64,000 nucleotides of DNA from Flavonifractor sp. AGMB03687 (GCF_017811815.1 NZ_JADKZI010000001.1:372001-436000), one strand, 5' to 3'. Positions 1 to 10,816 are shown, counted from the first letter of the stretch. A program made the numbers and translations. Notes: generated from the letters alone by a model not told the origin.

Positions 1-180
1 GTCCTTTTTCACCAGGGGGTGGCACCGACCGGCAAAGGTAAAGGGCTTTTTCTCCGGCATGGGGGCGATTTGCTGGGCCAGAGGAGCCCGCATGGTCTGC
101 CAGTACCACAGGAAGAAGCCCAGCAGGGCGGCTATGGTCAGGATGGGGAAAAGGTATACGATGTATCGAATGGGACCCAT
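1..180 (-). CDS. Partial gene for a membrane-anchored protein of unknown function
   Basis: The first 60 codons of a leftward gene are present and the 3' part lies beyond the window edge. The ATG at 180 follows a GAGGTG ribosome binding site with good spacing, and the frame is open to base 1. The product begins with MGPIRYIVY, has a hydrophobic stretch at about residues 5-27 that should be a signal anchor or transmembrane helix, and continues with a polar segment. It lies downstream of dnaJ, beyond the dnaJ terminator, so it is probably a separate transcription unit. Nothing visible identifies a family. Confidence 0.6.
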   Translation of the reverse strand, partial: MGPIRYIVYLFPILTIAALLGFFLWYWQTMRAPLAQQIAPMPEKKPFTFAGRCHPLVKKD

Positions 181-207
181 AGGAGCACCTCACTGATCGG
201 GGTAAAA

Positions 208-242
208 AGTAAGAGGACGAGTACAGCATACTCGTCCTCTTA
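208..242 (-). terminator. Rho-independent terminator of the hrcA-grpE-dnaK-dnaJ operon
   Basis: A perfect 14-bp inverted repeat (210-223 with 229-242) around the 5-base loop CAGCA lies directly after the dnaJ stop codon. On the minus strand it is followed by CTTTTTACC, giving a run of five T. Confidence 0.85.
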
Positions 243-244
243 TT

Positions 245-1405
245 TTATTTCTTCTTCTTGCGTTTGTCAAAGAAAGATTTCACGCTGTCCGCCGGACTGG
301 CTGGAATTTCGCCCATGGCTTCGCCATAGGCACGCAGCGCCTCCTTCTGTTCGTGGGTCAGGCTGGTAGGAACCTGGACCTTCACGGTAACGTATTGATC
401 GCCTCTGCCCCGTCCGTTGACGGAGGGGATGCCCTTGCCCCGCAGGCGGAAGGTGGTGCCGGGCTGAGTACCGGCAGGCAGGGTCCACTTCACCTTGCCG
501 TCGATGGTGGGGATCTCCAGCTCGGCGCCCAGGGTGGCCTGCAGGAAGGTGACCGGGTGCTCCAGGAAGACCGATGTACCGTCCCGCTTGAAGAACTCAT
601 GGGGACGGACGGTGACGCTGATGAGCAGGTCACCGGCGGGACCGTCGTTGCGGCCCGCGCCGCCCTGACCGCGCAGGGAGACGGCCTGACCGTTGTCGAT
701 GCCGGCGGGGATGCTGACGGTGATCTTGCGCTGCTTGCGCACGTTGCCGGTGCCGCCGCAGTCCTTACAGGGCTGGTGAATGATCTTGCCCTTGCCGCCG
801 CACTTGGGGCAGGTGGTGGTGGTGGCGAAGGTAAAGGCGCCGCCGCCCCGCTGGATGCGGATGGTGCCGCTGCCGTGGCAGTCGGGGCAGACCTCCGCCG
901 TGGTGCCGGGGGCGCAGCCGGACCCCTTACAGGAGTCGCAGGTCTCGGTGCGGTTGAGGGTGATCTCCTTCTCGCAGCCGAAGGCGGCCTCCTCAAAGCT
1001 GATGGTAACGGAAGCCCGCAGGGTCTCGCCCTTCATGGGGCCATTGTTCCGACGGCTGGAGCCGCCGCCAAAGCCGCCGCCGAAGAAGGAACCGAAGATA
1101 TCGCCCAGGTCGATGTCGCCCATATCGAAGCCGCCAAAGCCGCCGCCGCCGAAACCGCCGGCCCCGAAGTTGGGATCCACGCCGGCGTGGCCGAACTGGT
1201 CGTACTTGGCCCGCTTCTCCTTGTCGGAGAGGACCTCATAGGCCTCATTGACCTCTTTGAACTTGGCCTCGGCTTCCTTATCGCCGGGGTTCAGGTCGGG
1301 GTGATATTTCTTGGCCAGCTTGCGGTAGGCCTTTTTCAGCTCGTCCTCGCTGGCGGTCTTGGCCACGCCCAGGACTTCATAATAATCTCGTTTCTGTTCA
1401 GGCAT
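245..1405 (-). CDS. dnaJ: Chaperone DnaJ (Hsp40)
   Basis: This 386-aa co-chaperone stimulates the ATPase of DnaK and delivers unfolded proteins to it in the cytoplasm. The J domain is at the N-terminus with the essential HPD at residues 35-37. A Gly/Phe-rich linker follows (about residues 70-115), then a zinc domain with four CxxCxGxG-type repeats ([32 protein letters not shown]) and two C-terminal beta domains. This is a type I DnaJ of normal length. The ATG at 1405 has GAGGTG seven bases upstream. It is the last gene of the CIRCE-controlled operon, but an unusually long 270-bp spacer separates it from dnaK. Confidence 0.97.
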   Translation of the reverse strand: MPEQKRDYYEVLGVAKTASEDELKKAYRKLAKKYHPDLNPGDKEAEAKFKEVNEAYEVLSDKEKRAKYDQFGHAGVDPNFGAGGFGGGGFGGFDMGDIDLGDIFGSFFGGGFGGGSSRRNNGPMKGETLRASVTISFEEAAFGCEKEITLNRTETCDSCKGSGCAPGTTAEVCPDCHGSGTIRIQRGGGAFTFATTTTCPKCGGKGKIIHQPCKDCGGTGNVRKQRKITVSIPAGIDNGQAVSLRGQGGAGRNDGPAGDLLISVTVRPHEFFKRDGTSVFLEHPVTFLQATLGAELEIPTIDGKVKWTLPAGTQPGTTFRLRGKGIPSVNGRGRGDQYVTVKVQVPTSLTHEQKEALRAYGEAMGEIPASPADSVKSFFDKRKKKK

Positions 1406-1675
1406 TGGTGTTCACCTCTGTTTCAAAGTGGAGCGCGGAGAGTGAAGCGTGGGGAACGGCCTTCCACGATCCACCGTCTGGAAGAAAACGCAACGGAGCG
1501 CAGGCGGGGGACAAGCCCCCGCCCGCGTGTTTGCTCTCGTATTTTCACGCTGCGGCGGCTACGCGACGGCGTGTAAGCCCCTCCGACTGCGCAAGCCGGT
1601 CCGAGGCCCCTTGGGGGCCTCCGGTCCGTTCGCTCCGCTTCGGGTCTTGCCCGCCTGCTCCGCACGCCTTCGCGC
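1406..1675 (-). other. Structured non-coding spacer between dnaK and dnaJ
   Basis: These 270 bp hold no convincing gene on either strand. They contain two strong GC hairpins: GCGGGGG-ACAA-GCCCCCGC near 1502-1522, and AGGCCCC-TTG-GGGGCCT near 1604-1621, flanked by further CCGGTCCG-type repeats. On the minus strand neither hairpin is followed by a clear T run, so they look more like mRNA processing or stability elements, or a dispersed extragenic repeat, than terminators. The dnaJ ribosome binding site occupies the left end. Confidence 0.6.
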
Positions 1676-3535
<1,860 letters not shown>

Positions 3536-3608
3536 AATCAATTCCTCCAATATATCGTAAATTGTTTTTTAACATTGGGATGTGGGGCGCTGTGGGCACC
3601 CCGCTGTA

Positions 3609-4157
3609 TTAGTTGGCCACTTTGACCATGGAGAAGCGGATCACCTTTTCTCCGGTCCGGAAGCCGGCCTGGAATACCTCAACAATGGTGTTCTCCCCGG
3701 CCTTCTCATCCTCCACGTGCATCACTGCGTTGTGAAGGTTGGGGTCGAAGGTCTCGCCCAGGGCGGGGATCTCTTCGATGCCCAGCTTGGAGAGGACCTC
3801 CTTCAGCTGGGTCATGGTCATCTCCACGCCCTTCTTGTAGGCCTCGTCGGCGGTGTCCTGCTTGAGGGCCCGCTCCAGGTTATCGTACACCGGCAGGAAG
3901 GCGGCGGCAGTCTCCGCCTTGGAATCGGCCCAGGCCGACTCCTTTTCCTTCTGACTGCGGCGGCGGTAGTTGTCATACTCGGCGGCCAGGCGGAGGAATT
4001 TGTCCTCCTGGTCGGTGAGGTTCTGCTTCAGGGCCTCCAGCTCCTCCAGCAGGGGATTGGGGGCGTCCTCCGCAGCCTCAGGGGCGGCGGCCTGCGCGGT
4101 CTGCTCCTCGGGGATGACCTCTTCGGGCTGTTTCTCTTTCTTACTCATGGGATGCAC
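3609..4157 (-). CDS. grpE: Nucleotide exchange factor GrpE
   Basis: GrpE releases ADP from DnaK and so resets the chaperone cycle. The product is about 180 aa, with an acidic, low-complexity N-terminus, a long coiled-coil helix (about residues 40-95, containing the LRLAAEYDNYRRR stretch) and a C-terminal beta domain ending in VIRFSMVKVAN. The start is uncertain. A GTG at 4157 lies four bases after AGGAG, while an ATG at 4148 (MSKKEKQ) is 13 bases away. It lies 7 bp after hrcA, consistent with one transcript. Confidence 0.95.
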   Translation of the reverse strand: MHPMSKKEKQPEEVIPEEQTAQAAAPEAAEDAPNPLLEELEALKQNLTDQEDKFLRLAAEYDNYRRRSQKEKESAWADSKAETAAAFLPVYDNLERALKQDTADEAYKKGVEMTMTQLKEVLSKLGIEEIPALGETFDPNLHNAVMHVEDEKAGENTIVEVFQAGFRTGEKVIRFSMVKVAN

Positions 4158-4164
4158 TCATCTC

Positions 4165-5217
4165 CTATTTATGATCGTCGCTGCCGCCCGGCAGCTCGCC
4201 CTGCCCGAACAGCCGGGTCAGTCCCTCGGCCAGATAGGAAAGGCGGGCGGTGATTTTGGCATAATCCATACGGGTGGGTCCCACAACTCCGATCACGCCC
4301 CGCATGCCGTCGCCGATGTCATAGCTGGCCACCACCACGCTGGTATCCTTCAGCGCGTCGGCCACGTTTTCCGGGCCGATGAGGATCTTGGTGGCGGCGT
4401 CCTTGGGGACGGGGAAGCGGGCGGGGTCGGCGTCCTCGGAGAGGTAGCTCAGCAGGGGCTGAGCCCGCTCCAAAGACCGGTACTCAGGCAGCTCCAGCAG
4501 ATGGGCGATGCCCGAGGTGTGGACGGTGCGCTGCTCCAGACTCTCCAGAACCTCCATGGCGAAGGAGACCACCAGGCTGATCAGCCCGTAGGCCTCGCCG
4601 GCGGCGTGCTGGGCCACCCGCATCAGCTCCGGCGTGATCTCGTCCAGAGGCAGGCCGGTGAAGGTGGCGTTGAGCAGGGTGTTGAGCATCTGCAGCTGAG
4701 CCTCCGTCAGATCGGAGGGCAGCCGGATCAACCGGTTGCGCACCACGTTGGTGTCGGTCATGACCACGATAATGAAGGCGTTGTGCTCCACCATCAAAAG
4801 ATCGAACCGGCGGATGGTCACCCGGCTCATGCCGGAGGAGAGGGCAAAGGCGGGATAGTTGGTCAGCTGGGATACCACCCGGCCAGCCTGATCCAGCACC
4901 CGGTCCAACTCCTGCATCTTCATCCGCAGGGCCTGGTTGATGCGCTCGGTTTCCTGAAGGGAGAGCTTGTGCTCCTCCATCAGCTCGTTGACGTAGAACC
5001 GGTACCCCTTGGGGGAGGGGATGCGTCCGGCGGAGGTGTGGGGCTTTTCCAGCAGCCCCAGAGATTCCAGATCCGCCATCTCGTTGCGGATGGTGGCGGA
5101 GGAGATCTCCATACCGATGGAGGAGGCGATGGCCTTGGAACCCACCGGCTCCGCCGACTGGATGTAGCTTTCAATGATGGCGCGCAGGATCCGCTTTTTT
5201 CGTTCCGTTAAATCCAT
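4165..5217 (-). CDS. hrcA: Heat-inducible transcription repressor HrcA
   Basis: HrcA is the repressor that binds CIRCE inverted repeats and shuts off class I heat-shock genes; its folding depends on GroEL, which provides feedback. The 350-aa product starts MDLTERKKRIL and has an N-terminal winged helix (about residues 1-75, including SSATIRNEMADLE) followed by the HrcA core domain. The ATG at 5217 has GAGGTGG at good spacing; a GTG nine bases upstream is less likely. It is first in the operon and sits under its own CIRCE site (5239-5265), so it should repress itself. A second perfect site precedes groES in this window. Confidence 0.96.
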   Translation of the reverse strand: MDLTERKKRILRAIIESYIQSAEPVGSKAIASSIGMEISSATIRNEMADLESLGLLEKPHTSAGRIPSPKGYRFYVNELMEEHKLSLQETERINQALRMKMQELDRVLDQAGRVVSQLTNYPAFALSSGMSRVTIRRFDLLMVEHNAFIIVVMTDTNVVRNRLIRLPSDLTEAQLQMLNTLLNATFTGLPLDEITPELMRVAQHAAGEAYGLISLVVSFAMEVLESLEQRTVHTSGIAHLLELPEYRSLERAQPLLSYLSEDADPARFPVPKDAATKILIGPENVADALKDTSVVVASYDIGDGMRGVIGVVGPTRMDYAKITARLSYLAEGLTRLFGQGELPGGSDDHK

Positions 5218-5238
5218 TGCAGCCACCTCGCTTTCGAT

Positions 5239-5265
5239 TTAGCACTCATACTCTCTGAGTGCTAA
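5239..5265. promoter_or_regulatory. CIRCE operator (HrcA site) of the dnaK operon
   Basis: The sequence is a perfect TTAGCACTC-N9-GAGTGCTAA inverted repeat. It lies just downstream of the hrcA promoter, overlapping the predicted start of transcription, and 21 bp before the hrcA ATG. Confidence 0.97.
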
Positions 5266-5269
5266 AGAT

Positions 5270-5298
5270 AATGTAGCACCGTCCGGGAAAAAAGTCAA
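5270..5298 (-). promoter_or_regulatory. Sigma-A promoter of the hrcA-grpE-dnaK-dnaJ operon
   Basis: On the minus strand TTGACT (5298-5293) is followed after exactly 17 bases by TACATT (5275-5270). The CIRCE operator begins five bases downstream. Confidence 0.85.
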
Positions 5299-5371
5299 TA
5301 GGCAGGGTTGTAAATTAAATGTGAACGTGGAAAAGATAGCAGAGTTGGGGGCAGAATGCAAATTGCAGCGG

Positions 5372-5400
5372 TTGACGCGGGGGCCGTTCAATGGTATTCT
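5372..5400 (+). promoter_or_regulatory. Probable promoter of the GNAT gene
   Basis: TTGACG and TATTCT are separated by 17 bases. The predicted transcript starts about 35 bases before the GTG start codon of the acetyltransferase. Confidence 0.65.
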
Positions 5401-5442
5401 ATCCAATAAGGAGAAAGACTTACAAACAGGAGGGGTGACTCT

Positions 5443-5910
5443 GTGGACAGTACGGTGCCCGTGGAGATCATAGATTACGAGGATCGCTACAAGCAGGATC
5501 TGGAGGATATCTCCCTGCCCTGGCTACTGGAGTATGACCTGCTGGAGCCGGTGGATCTGGAGATGCTGGCAGCCCCCCACCGATTTGTGGCCGACGGCGG
5601 CCGGGTACTGCTGGCCCGCTGCGGTCAGGAGATCGCGGGTATGGTGATGCTGGAGATCCAGGGCGATGGTGTGTGTGAAGCCCTGAAGTTCGGCGTGAAA
5701 GAGTCCTACCGGGAGCGGGGGATCGGCACCGCCCTGATGGAGGCGGCGATCCAGGCCGCCCGGGATGCGGGCCAGAAGACCATGGTTGTTACCTCCCACC
5801 ACAAGCTGAAGGCCGCCCTGCGGATCTATGAGAAGCTGGGATTTGAATACGTCACGTATTCCGACAAGTGGTTTCAACTTTCCGATATCCGAATGGAACT
5901 GGAATTGTAA
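5443..5910 (+). CDS. GNAT-family N-acetyltransferase
   Basis: This 155-aa protein has the GNAT fold: the acetyl-CoA pyrophosphate-binding loop RERGIGTALMEAAI lies at about residues 90-103, and a conserved C-terminal motif, LRIYEKLGFEYV, follows. Such enzymes move an acetyl group from acetyl-CoA to an amine on a small molecule or protein, but the substrate cannot be read from the sequence. Translation starts at a GTG, nine bases after AGGAGG. The gene is monocistronic, with its own promoter and a terminator shared with the converging gene. A protein target, such as a ribosomal protein, is possible but unsupported. Confidence 0.88.
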   Translation: MDSTVPVEIIDYEDRYKQDLEDISLPWLLEYDLLEPVDLEMLAAPHRFVADGGRVLLARCGQEIAGMVMLEIQGDGVCEALKFGVKESYRERGIGTALMEAAIQAARDAGQKTMVVTSHHKLKAALRIYEKLGFEYVTYSDKWFQLSDIRMELEL

Positions 5911-5911
5911 G

Positions 5912-5943
5912 AAAAAGGACGCGCTTTGCAGCGCGTCCTTTTT
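5912..5943. terminator. Bidirectional terminator between convergent genes
   Basis: A 14-bp stem, AAAAAGGACGCGCT pairing with AGCGCGTCCTTTTT around loop TTGC, lies right after the GNAT stop codon and ends one base before the stop codon of the converging gene. A and T runs on opposite sides let it serve both strands. Confidence 0.88.
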
Positions 5944-6705
5944 TTAATCGGCAAACTCGTATACCGCTCCGGCGGTGAGGTGGTGGAGCCTGTCTCCCAG
6001 CTCCTCCTCCAGCAGGGCGTAGGCGGGGGTGCCGGTACAGTGGCCGGTGTAGATATCCTGTACCTTTAAATCATCCCGCAGGGCGGCGGCCATGACCCGC
6101 ACCTTCTCCGGCGCGGGGCCCAGGGTGGTCACGCCCTCCTTGCCCATCAGGTGGAAGCCGCCCAGCACCGCCCGGATGGGTGTCTGGGGGAACTGCTCCT
6201 TCAGTTGGGTGAGGATCTTTACCACCCCGGCATGGCAGCAGGAGTTGAGGACAATAAGTCCCTCCGAGGTCTCGGCCACCAGGGACTGCTCGTGCTTCAC
6301 ACGGTCGGGGATCAGGTGAAGCCCCTCGGCCAGATCCCGGGGCCCCTCCGCCAGATCGAAGCGCTTCTCATGGCGGCAGAACATGCCCATGTTGACGCCG
6401 ATATACTCCTTCTCCGCCCAGATCTCCGGATCGGTGATGCGGGGCCGGGCGTATACCGGTGCGGAATCGTTGACCGCAAAGAAGGCGTTGAAGCCGTCGG
6501 CGTGGTCGTAGTGCCCGTGGGACAGGGCGGCCTTGTCCACTTTGGACAGGTCCACCCCCAGCCGAGCGGCGTTGTAGACCACCGCGCCGCACTCTCCGGC
6601 ATCCAGCAGGTAGCGGCCGCCCCGGTATTCCATATAAAAGGAGAGTCCGTGCTCAGGGACCAGGCCCTCCTGGGCGGAGTTTTCCATCAGGACCGTGATT
6701 TTCAT
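5944..6705 (-). CDS. Metallo-beta-lactamase-fold hydrolase of the COG1237 type
   Basis: This 253-aa cytoplasmic protein has the metal-binding signature HGHYDHADG at about residues 62-70. It also has a conserved CCHAG (about 156), GGFHL and GHCTG, where the remaining metal ligands of this fold lie. The closest family I recognise is COG1237, the dihydropterin-phosphate-synthase-like branch, whose in vivo role in bacteria is mostly unknown. Its ATG overlaps the stop codon of the MATE gene by four bases (ATGA), so the two are translationally coupled. It is third in the operon begun by the cysteine desulfurase. No signal peptide is seen. Confidence 0.85.
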   Translation of the reverse strand: MKITVLMENSAQEGLVPEHGLSFYMEYRGGRYLLDAGECGAVVYNAARLGVDLSKVDKAALSHGHYDHADGFNAFFAVNDSAPVYARPRITDPEIWAEKEYIGVNMGMFCRHEKRFDLAEGPRDLAEGLHLIPDRVKHEQSLVAETSEGLIVLNSCCHAGVVKILTQLKEQFPQTPIRAVLGGFHLMGKEGVTTLGPAPEKVRVMAAALRDDLKVQDIYTGHCTGTPAYALLEEELGDRLHHLTAGAVYEFAD

Positions 6706-8099
6706 GGGGAGACCTCCTCCTTTTGATATTGGGTCACGTCATTGATCCAGGCACGGGAGCGGAACCGGGGCACGCCCACGATGAATTTGGTAATCTGCTC
6801 CATGATGACGCCCACGTACACCCAGAAGATGCCCCACTTCAGCACCAGACCGAAGACGGCGGACAGGGGAAGGGCCACCAGCCACAGGGGGCACACGTCG
6901 ATGAGGGAGGCGGCCCGCACGTCGCCGCCGCCCCGGAGCACGCCCACGGTATTGACCGAGTTGAAGGCCCGCAGGGGGAGACAGACGCCGATCATGGTGA
7001 GCATCATGGTGGTGATGTCGCTGGCAGTCTGGGACAGGTGGAAGGTGGGGTAGACCCACATGGGGAAGATGGTGTGGGCACAGGTGACCAGCAGGGTGCC
7101 GATGACCAGACCGCAGCCGGTGGCCAGGGTATCCAGGGTGGCGGCCACCTCATAGATGTGCTCCCGCTGGCCTGCGCCGATCTCCCGCCCGATGATGATG
7201 GCGGTGGTGCCGCCCACGGCGAAGATGGCCACGGTGCACAGGTCCTCAATGTTGCCTGCCAGAGCCCGGGCGGCCAGAATCTCGGTGGAGTTTTCCATGT
7301 GGCCCATGACCACCTTGTGCATGGAGGTGCCCAGACCCCACAGGGTCTCATTGAGGACCACCGGGCCGGAGTAGCGGAAGAACTTGGCCAGCAGCACACC
7401 GCCAGGCCGGAGCAGGGAGGCGGGCTTCAGGCGGAACCGGCGGTTGGTGCAGGCGTAGGTCATGGTGATGACGAACTCCAGCACACGGGAGAGCAGGGTG
7501 GCGATGGCGGCGCCCTCCACCCCCAGGGCGGGCGCGCCCAGGTTGCCGAAGATAAGTACCCAGTTGAGGAAGGTGTTGGTGCCCATGGAGATGGCAAAGA
7601 CGGTCATGCCCAGCTTGGGATTCTCCATGGAGCGGTGGGCGCCCACATACACGCCGGTGATGCTGTTGAACAGATAGGAGGGGCCTACGATGCGGGCGTA
7701 GTCGGAGGCCAGGGGGATGAGCTCCGGGTTGTCGGTGAGCATGCCCATGAGCTGGGTGGGGAAGAAGCACATAATGGCGGCAAAGAGAGCGGCGATGGCG
7801 CCCGCCACATAGCAGCCGATGCCGATGACCCGGTTGATGGCGTCGATGTCTTTTTTGCCCCAGAACTGGCTGATGAGCACCGACGAGCCGCTCTGCAGCC
7901 CGAAGATCACCAGCTGGATGACGAACACCGGGGTGTTGGCCACCTGTACCGCCGCCAGGGGAGCCTCCCCCAGGGCGCCTACCATAAAGGTGTCCACCAG
8001 GCCCAGAAGGGTGGTGCACAGGTTTTGCAGCAGGATGGGCAGGGCCAGCAGGACCACGTCGTGATAGAAGGCCCGGCCCCGGTTCATATAGGAAAACAA
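6702..8099 (-). CDS. MATE-family multidrug or metabolite efflux transporter
   Basis: The 465-aa integral membrane protein has the usual 12-helix MATE pattern in two related halves. Family-typical segments include the N-terminal LALPILLQNLCTTLLGLVDT and the two gating helices. These transporters use Na+ or H+ gradients to export cationic or organic compounds; the substrate is unknown. The start may be the TTG at 8099, five bases after GAGGTG, or the in-frame ATG at 8087, which is far from any ribosome binding site. The gene begins 12 bases after the cysteine desulfurase gene and overlaps the next gene by four bases. Confidence 0.9.
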   Translation of the reverse strand: MFSYMNRGRAFYHDVVLLALPILLQNLCTTLLGLVDTFMVGALGEAPLAAVQVANTPVFVIQLVIFGLQSGSSVLISQFWGKKDIDAINRVIGIGCYVAGAIAALFAAIMCFFPTQLMGMLTDNPELIPLASDYARIVGPSYLFNSITGVYVGAHRSMENPKLGMTVFAISMGTNTFLNWVLIFGNLGAPALGVEGAAIATLLSRVLEFVITMTYACTNRRFRLKPASLLRPGGVLLAKFFRYSGPVVLNETLWGLGTSMHKVVMGHMENSTEILAARALAGNIEDLCTVAIFAVGGTTAIIIGREIGAGQREHIYEVAATLDTLATGCGLVIGTLLVTCAHTIFPMWVYPTFHLSQTASDITTMMLTMIGVCLPLRAFNSVNTVGVLRGGGDVRAASLIDVCPLWLVALPLSAVFGLVLKWGIFWVYVGVIMEQITKFIVGVPRFRSRAWINDVTQYQKEEVSP

Positions 8100-8111
8100 A
8101 TCCTCACCTCA

Positions 8112-9236
8112 TTACTTCATTGCAATTCGGGTCTGCGTGATTTCCGTCAGAGCGGCGGCCAGAGCGTCGGCGTCCTCCTTGACGCTGTCGGGGGAGAAGG
8201 AGATGCGCAGCACCCCCATGAGGGTACGCTTGGGCAGCCCCAGGGCGGCAAAGACGTGGCTGGGCTTGCCCTTGTGGCAGGCCGAGCCGGAGGAGACGTA
8301 GATCCCCCGGTCGGACAGGTCCCGCACCAGCATCTCGCTGGGGTAGCCGGGGAGGGCCACGGCGCAGATGTGGGGGGCGTCGCCGGCATTGATGATCTCC
8401 AGACCGGGTACGGTGGCCAGCACCTCCAGGGCGTGGGCCTTCACCGCCGCCATGCGAGCGGGAGCGTCGGGGTCCCAGGCGGCGCAGGCGGCGGCCAGGG
8501 CCGCCAGCTGGGCGGTGGGCTCGGTGCCGGAACGCAGGCCGTTCTCCTGTCCGCCGCCCAGCAGCAGGGGCTTCACATCCAGCCCCTTGCGGATGTACTG
8601 GGCGCCGATGCCCTTGGGGGCCCGGATCTTATGGCCGCTGATGGTGAGCAGATCCACCCCCAGCTCCTTGGGGATGAAGGGGACCTTCAGAAAGGCCTGC
8701 ACCGCGTCACAGTGGAGCAGAGCGGGGCAGCGGGCGTCCTTGATGGCCTGGGCGGCCTCCTTCACCGGCTGAAGGGTGCCCAGCTCGTTGTTCACCAGCA
8801 TCATGGACACCAGCACCGTGTCGGGCCGCAGGGCGGCCTTTAGGTCCTCCACGGAGACGTGGCCGGATTTGTCCGGCTTCAGATAGGTGACCTCGTAGCC
8901 CTGGGCGGCCAGGGCGCGGATGGGCTCCAGTACGGCGGAGTGCTCAATGGCGGTGGTGATGATGTGCTTTCCCGTCCGCTTTCCGTGCTCCACCGCCGCT
9001 CGGATGGACCAGTTGTCACCCTCGGTGCCGCAGGAGGTGAAGGTGAGCTCCTCCGGCAGACAGCCCAGCTTGTCCGCCACGGCCGCCCGGTATTCCTTTA
9101 CCTTGGCGGCGGCGGCCTGACCGATGGCGTAGCCGGAGGAGGGATTGCCGTAGCCCTCCGTCATGGCCTCATAGGCAGCCCGGGCCGCTTCCTGGCAAAC
9201 CGGGGTGGTTGCTGCGTTATCCAGATAAATGGGCAT
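8112..9236 (-). CDS. Cysteine desulfurase (NifS/IscS-like, PLP-dependent)
   Basis: This 374-aa class V aminotransferase-fold enzyme removes sulfur from cysteine for iron-sulfur clusters, thio-tRNA or other cofactors. Visible markers are the N-terminal YLDNAATTP, the PLP-binding lysine in SGHKIRAPKGIG (about residue 200) and the persulfide-forming cysteine in SSGSACHKGK (about residue 325). Family length is about 380 aa. The ATG has GAGGTG seven bases upstream. There is no iscU- or thiI-like partner beside it; instead a MATE pump and an MBL-fold protein follow in the same transcript, so its sulfur acceptor is not evident. Confidence 0.93.
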   Translation of the reverse strand: MPIYLDNAATTPVCQEAARAAYEAMTEGYGNPSSGYAIGQAAAAKVKEYRAAVADKLGCLPEELTFTSCGTEGDNWSIRAAVEHGKRTGKHIITTAIEHSAVLEPIRALAAQGYEVTYLKPDKSGHVSVEDLKAALRPDTVLVSMMLVNNELGTLQPVKEAAQAIKDARCPALLHCDAVQAFLKVPFIPKELGVDLLTISGHKIRAPKGIGAQYIRKGLDVKPLLLGGGQENGLRSGTEPTAQLAALAAACAAWDPDAPARMAAVKAHALEVLATVPGLEIINAGDAPHICAVALPGYPSEMLVRDLSDRGIYVSSGSACHKGKPSHVFAALGLPKRTLMGVLRISFSPDSVKEDADALAAALTEITQTRIAMK

Positions 9237-9280
9237 GGACAGTCACCTCAGACAAAAAAAGTACGATTTCGCAATTCTCC

Positions 9281-9309
9281 ATTGTAGCCTTCTACAGGAG
9301 GAAAGTCAA
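9281..9309 (-). promoter_or_regulatory. Promoter of the cysteine desulfurase-MATE-MBL operon
   Basis: On the minus strand TTGACT (9309-9304) is followed after 17 bases by TACAAT (9286-9281). It is divergent from the flavodiiron gene promoter 49 bp away. Confidence 0.8.
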
Positions 9310-9357
9310 GGCGGCAGAACCACAGGAAAACATACGTGACAGTTTATCCCACAGCGC

Positions 9358-9386
9358 TTGACAAGCGGGAAAGAGGATAATATACT
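9358..9386 (+). promoter_or_regulatory. Promoter of the flavodiiron-rubredoxin gene
   Basis: A consensus TTGACA is followed after 17 bases by TATACT, about 50 bases upstream of the ATG. The near-consensus match suggests strong expression. Confidence 0.85.
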
Positions 9387-9435
9387 GTGACCTGCTAGGA
9401 AATATTTTTTGAGTAATTGAAAGGGAGAAAGCGAT

Positions 9436-10806
9436 ATGAGCGCGATCAAGCTGCGTGAAAACCTGTGGTCCGTTGGCGTCCTCAATCCGAGCCTGCGGGT
9501 CTTCGACATCGTGATGGAGTCCAAGTACGGCACCTCCTATAATGCCTATCTGCTGACGGGCGAGAAGAACGTCCTCATCGAGGCGGTCCATACCGATTAT
9601 TTTGACGAGTATCTGGACAACATCCGCCAGGTCATTCCTGTGGAGGATGTTGATTACCTTATTATGAATCACAACGAGCCCGACCACTCCGGCAGCGTGG
9701 CCAAGCTGCTGGAGGTGTGCCCCAAGCTGGAGGTCATTGCCACCAAGGCGGGCAAGAAGCACCTGCAGGACATCACCAACCTGGACCTGCCCTGCCGCAC
9801 CGTGGCCGCCGGTGATACCCTGGACCTGGGCGACCGGGTGCTGGAGTTCATCCCCGCCCCCATGCTCCACTGGGCCGACTCCATGTTCACCTGGGACAGC
9901 AAGGGCAAGACCCTCTTCACCTGCGACTTCTTGGGCGCTCACTTCTGCGAGCCCACCATGCTGGACAAGAACATCCACGCCAAGGAGGCCTATGAGGGCG
10001 AGTTCGCCTACTACTACGCCGGTATCTTTGGGCCCTTCAAGCCCAGCGTGCTGACCGGTCTGGACAAGATGCCCGCCGACGTGGAGCTGGTGTGCCCCAG
10101 CCACGGTCCCTGCCTGACCGAGACCCTTGCCAAGGCCAAGGAGCTCTACCGCACCTGGAGCACCCCCGCCCCCAAGACCCAGCGCACCGCCTTCGTGGTG
10201 TACGCCTCCGCCTACGGCTGCACCCGCACCCTGGCCGAGACTGCCGCCAAGGCCCTGGAGGACGAGGGCTACGCCGTTACCACCGCCGATGTCACCGTGG
10301 TGCCCTATGCCGAGTGCGTGAAGCTGGCCCACGAGGCCGACGTGCTGCTGGTGGGCTCCCCCACCATCAACCGTGCCGCCCCCAAGGCGGTGTGGGACGT
10401 GCTCACCTCCATCGATCCCATCAACCTGAAGGGTAAGGCCGCCGGTGCCTTCGGCGCCTACGGCTGGAGCGGCGAGGCTGCCCCCATGCTCCACACCTTC
10501 CTGAAGGGCCTGCGCTATGCCGGTCCCGAGGCCCCCTTCCGGGTGCTCTTCACCCCCACTCAGGCCGACCTGGACGCCATGGCCGACTACGCCCGCAGCG
10601 TGGCCGCCCTGTGCACCGTGCCGGTGGACGCCCCCAAGACCGAGGGCGGCAAGTGGGTGTGCGCCCTGTGCGGCTACATCTATGATCCCGCCGAGGGCGA
10701 CCCCGCCCACGGTGTGGCTCCCGGCACCCCCTGGGAGCAGGTGCCTTCCACCTGGTCCTGCCCCCTGTGCGGCGTGGACAAGGATATGTTCAAGAAGGCC
10801 GACTAA
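9436..10806 (+). CDS. Flavodiiron protein fused to rubredoxin (O2/NO reductase)
   Basis: The 456-aa cytoplasmic enzyme reduces O2 to water or NO to N2O and protects anaerobes. Three modules are visible: an MBL-like diiron domain (1-250) with the HNEPDHSGS ligand motif near residues 80-88, a flavodoxin domain (about 255-395, opening [11 protein letters not shown] for FMN phosphate), and a C-terminal rubredoxin (about 405-456). The rubredoxin carries two Cys pairs, [10 protein letters not shown] and SCPLCGVD. The fusion means electrons reach FMN through its own rubredoxin; the reductase for that rubredoxin is not in this window. It is monocistronic with a strong promoter and terminator, and codon use is very GC-rich, as in highly expressed genes here. 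Confidence 0.95.
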   Translation: MSAIKLRENLWSVGVLNPSLRVFDIVMESKYGTSYNAYLLTGEKNVLIEAVHTDYFDEYLDNIRQVIPVEDVDYLIMNHNEPDHSGSVAKLLEVCPKLEVIATKAGKKHLQDITNLDLPCRTVAAGDTLDLGDRVLEFIPAPMLHWADSMFTWDSKGKTLFTCDFLGAHFCEPTMLDKNIHAKEAYEGEFAYYYAGIFGPFKPSVLTGLDKMPADVELVCPSHGPCLTETLAKAKELYRTWSTPAPKTQRTAFVVYASAYGCTRTLAETAAKALEDEGYAVTTADVTVVPYAECVKLAHEADVLLVGSPTINRAAPKAVWDVLTSIDPINLKGKAAGAFGAYGWSGEAAPMLHTFLKGLRYAGPEAPFRVLFTPTQADLDAMADYARSVAALCTVPVDAPKTEGGKWVCALCGYIYDPAEGDPAHGVAPGTPWEQVPSTWSCPLCGVDKDMFKKAD

Positions 10807-10816
10807 TCTGTATACA

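Noticed and set aside
353-1576. A 407-codon open frame antisense to dnaJ
   Set aside because: It mirrors dnaJ codons in a GC-rich gene, has Gly/Ala/Leu/Val-biased composition, no ribosome binding site and no family resemblance.
9287-9357. Riboswitch or operator between the divergent cysteine desulfurase and flavodiiron promoters
   Set aside because: No strong dyad or conserved riboswitch pattern could be seen in the 50-70 bp available.
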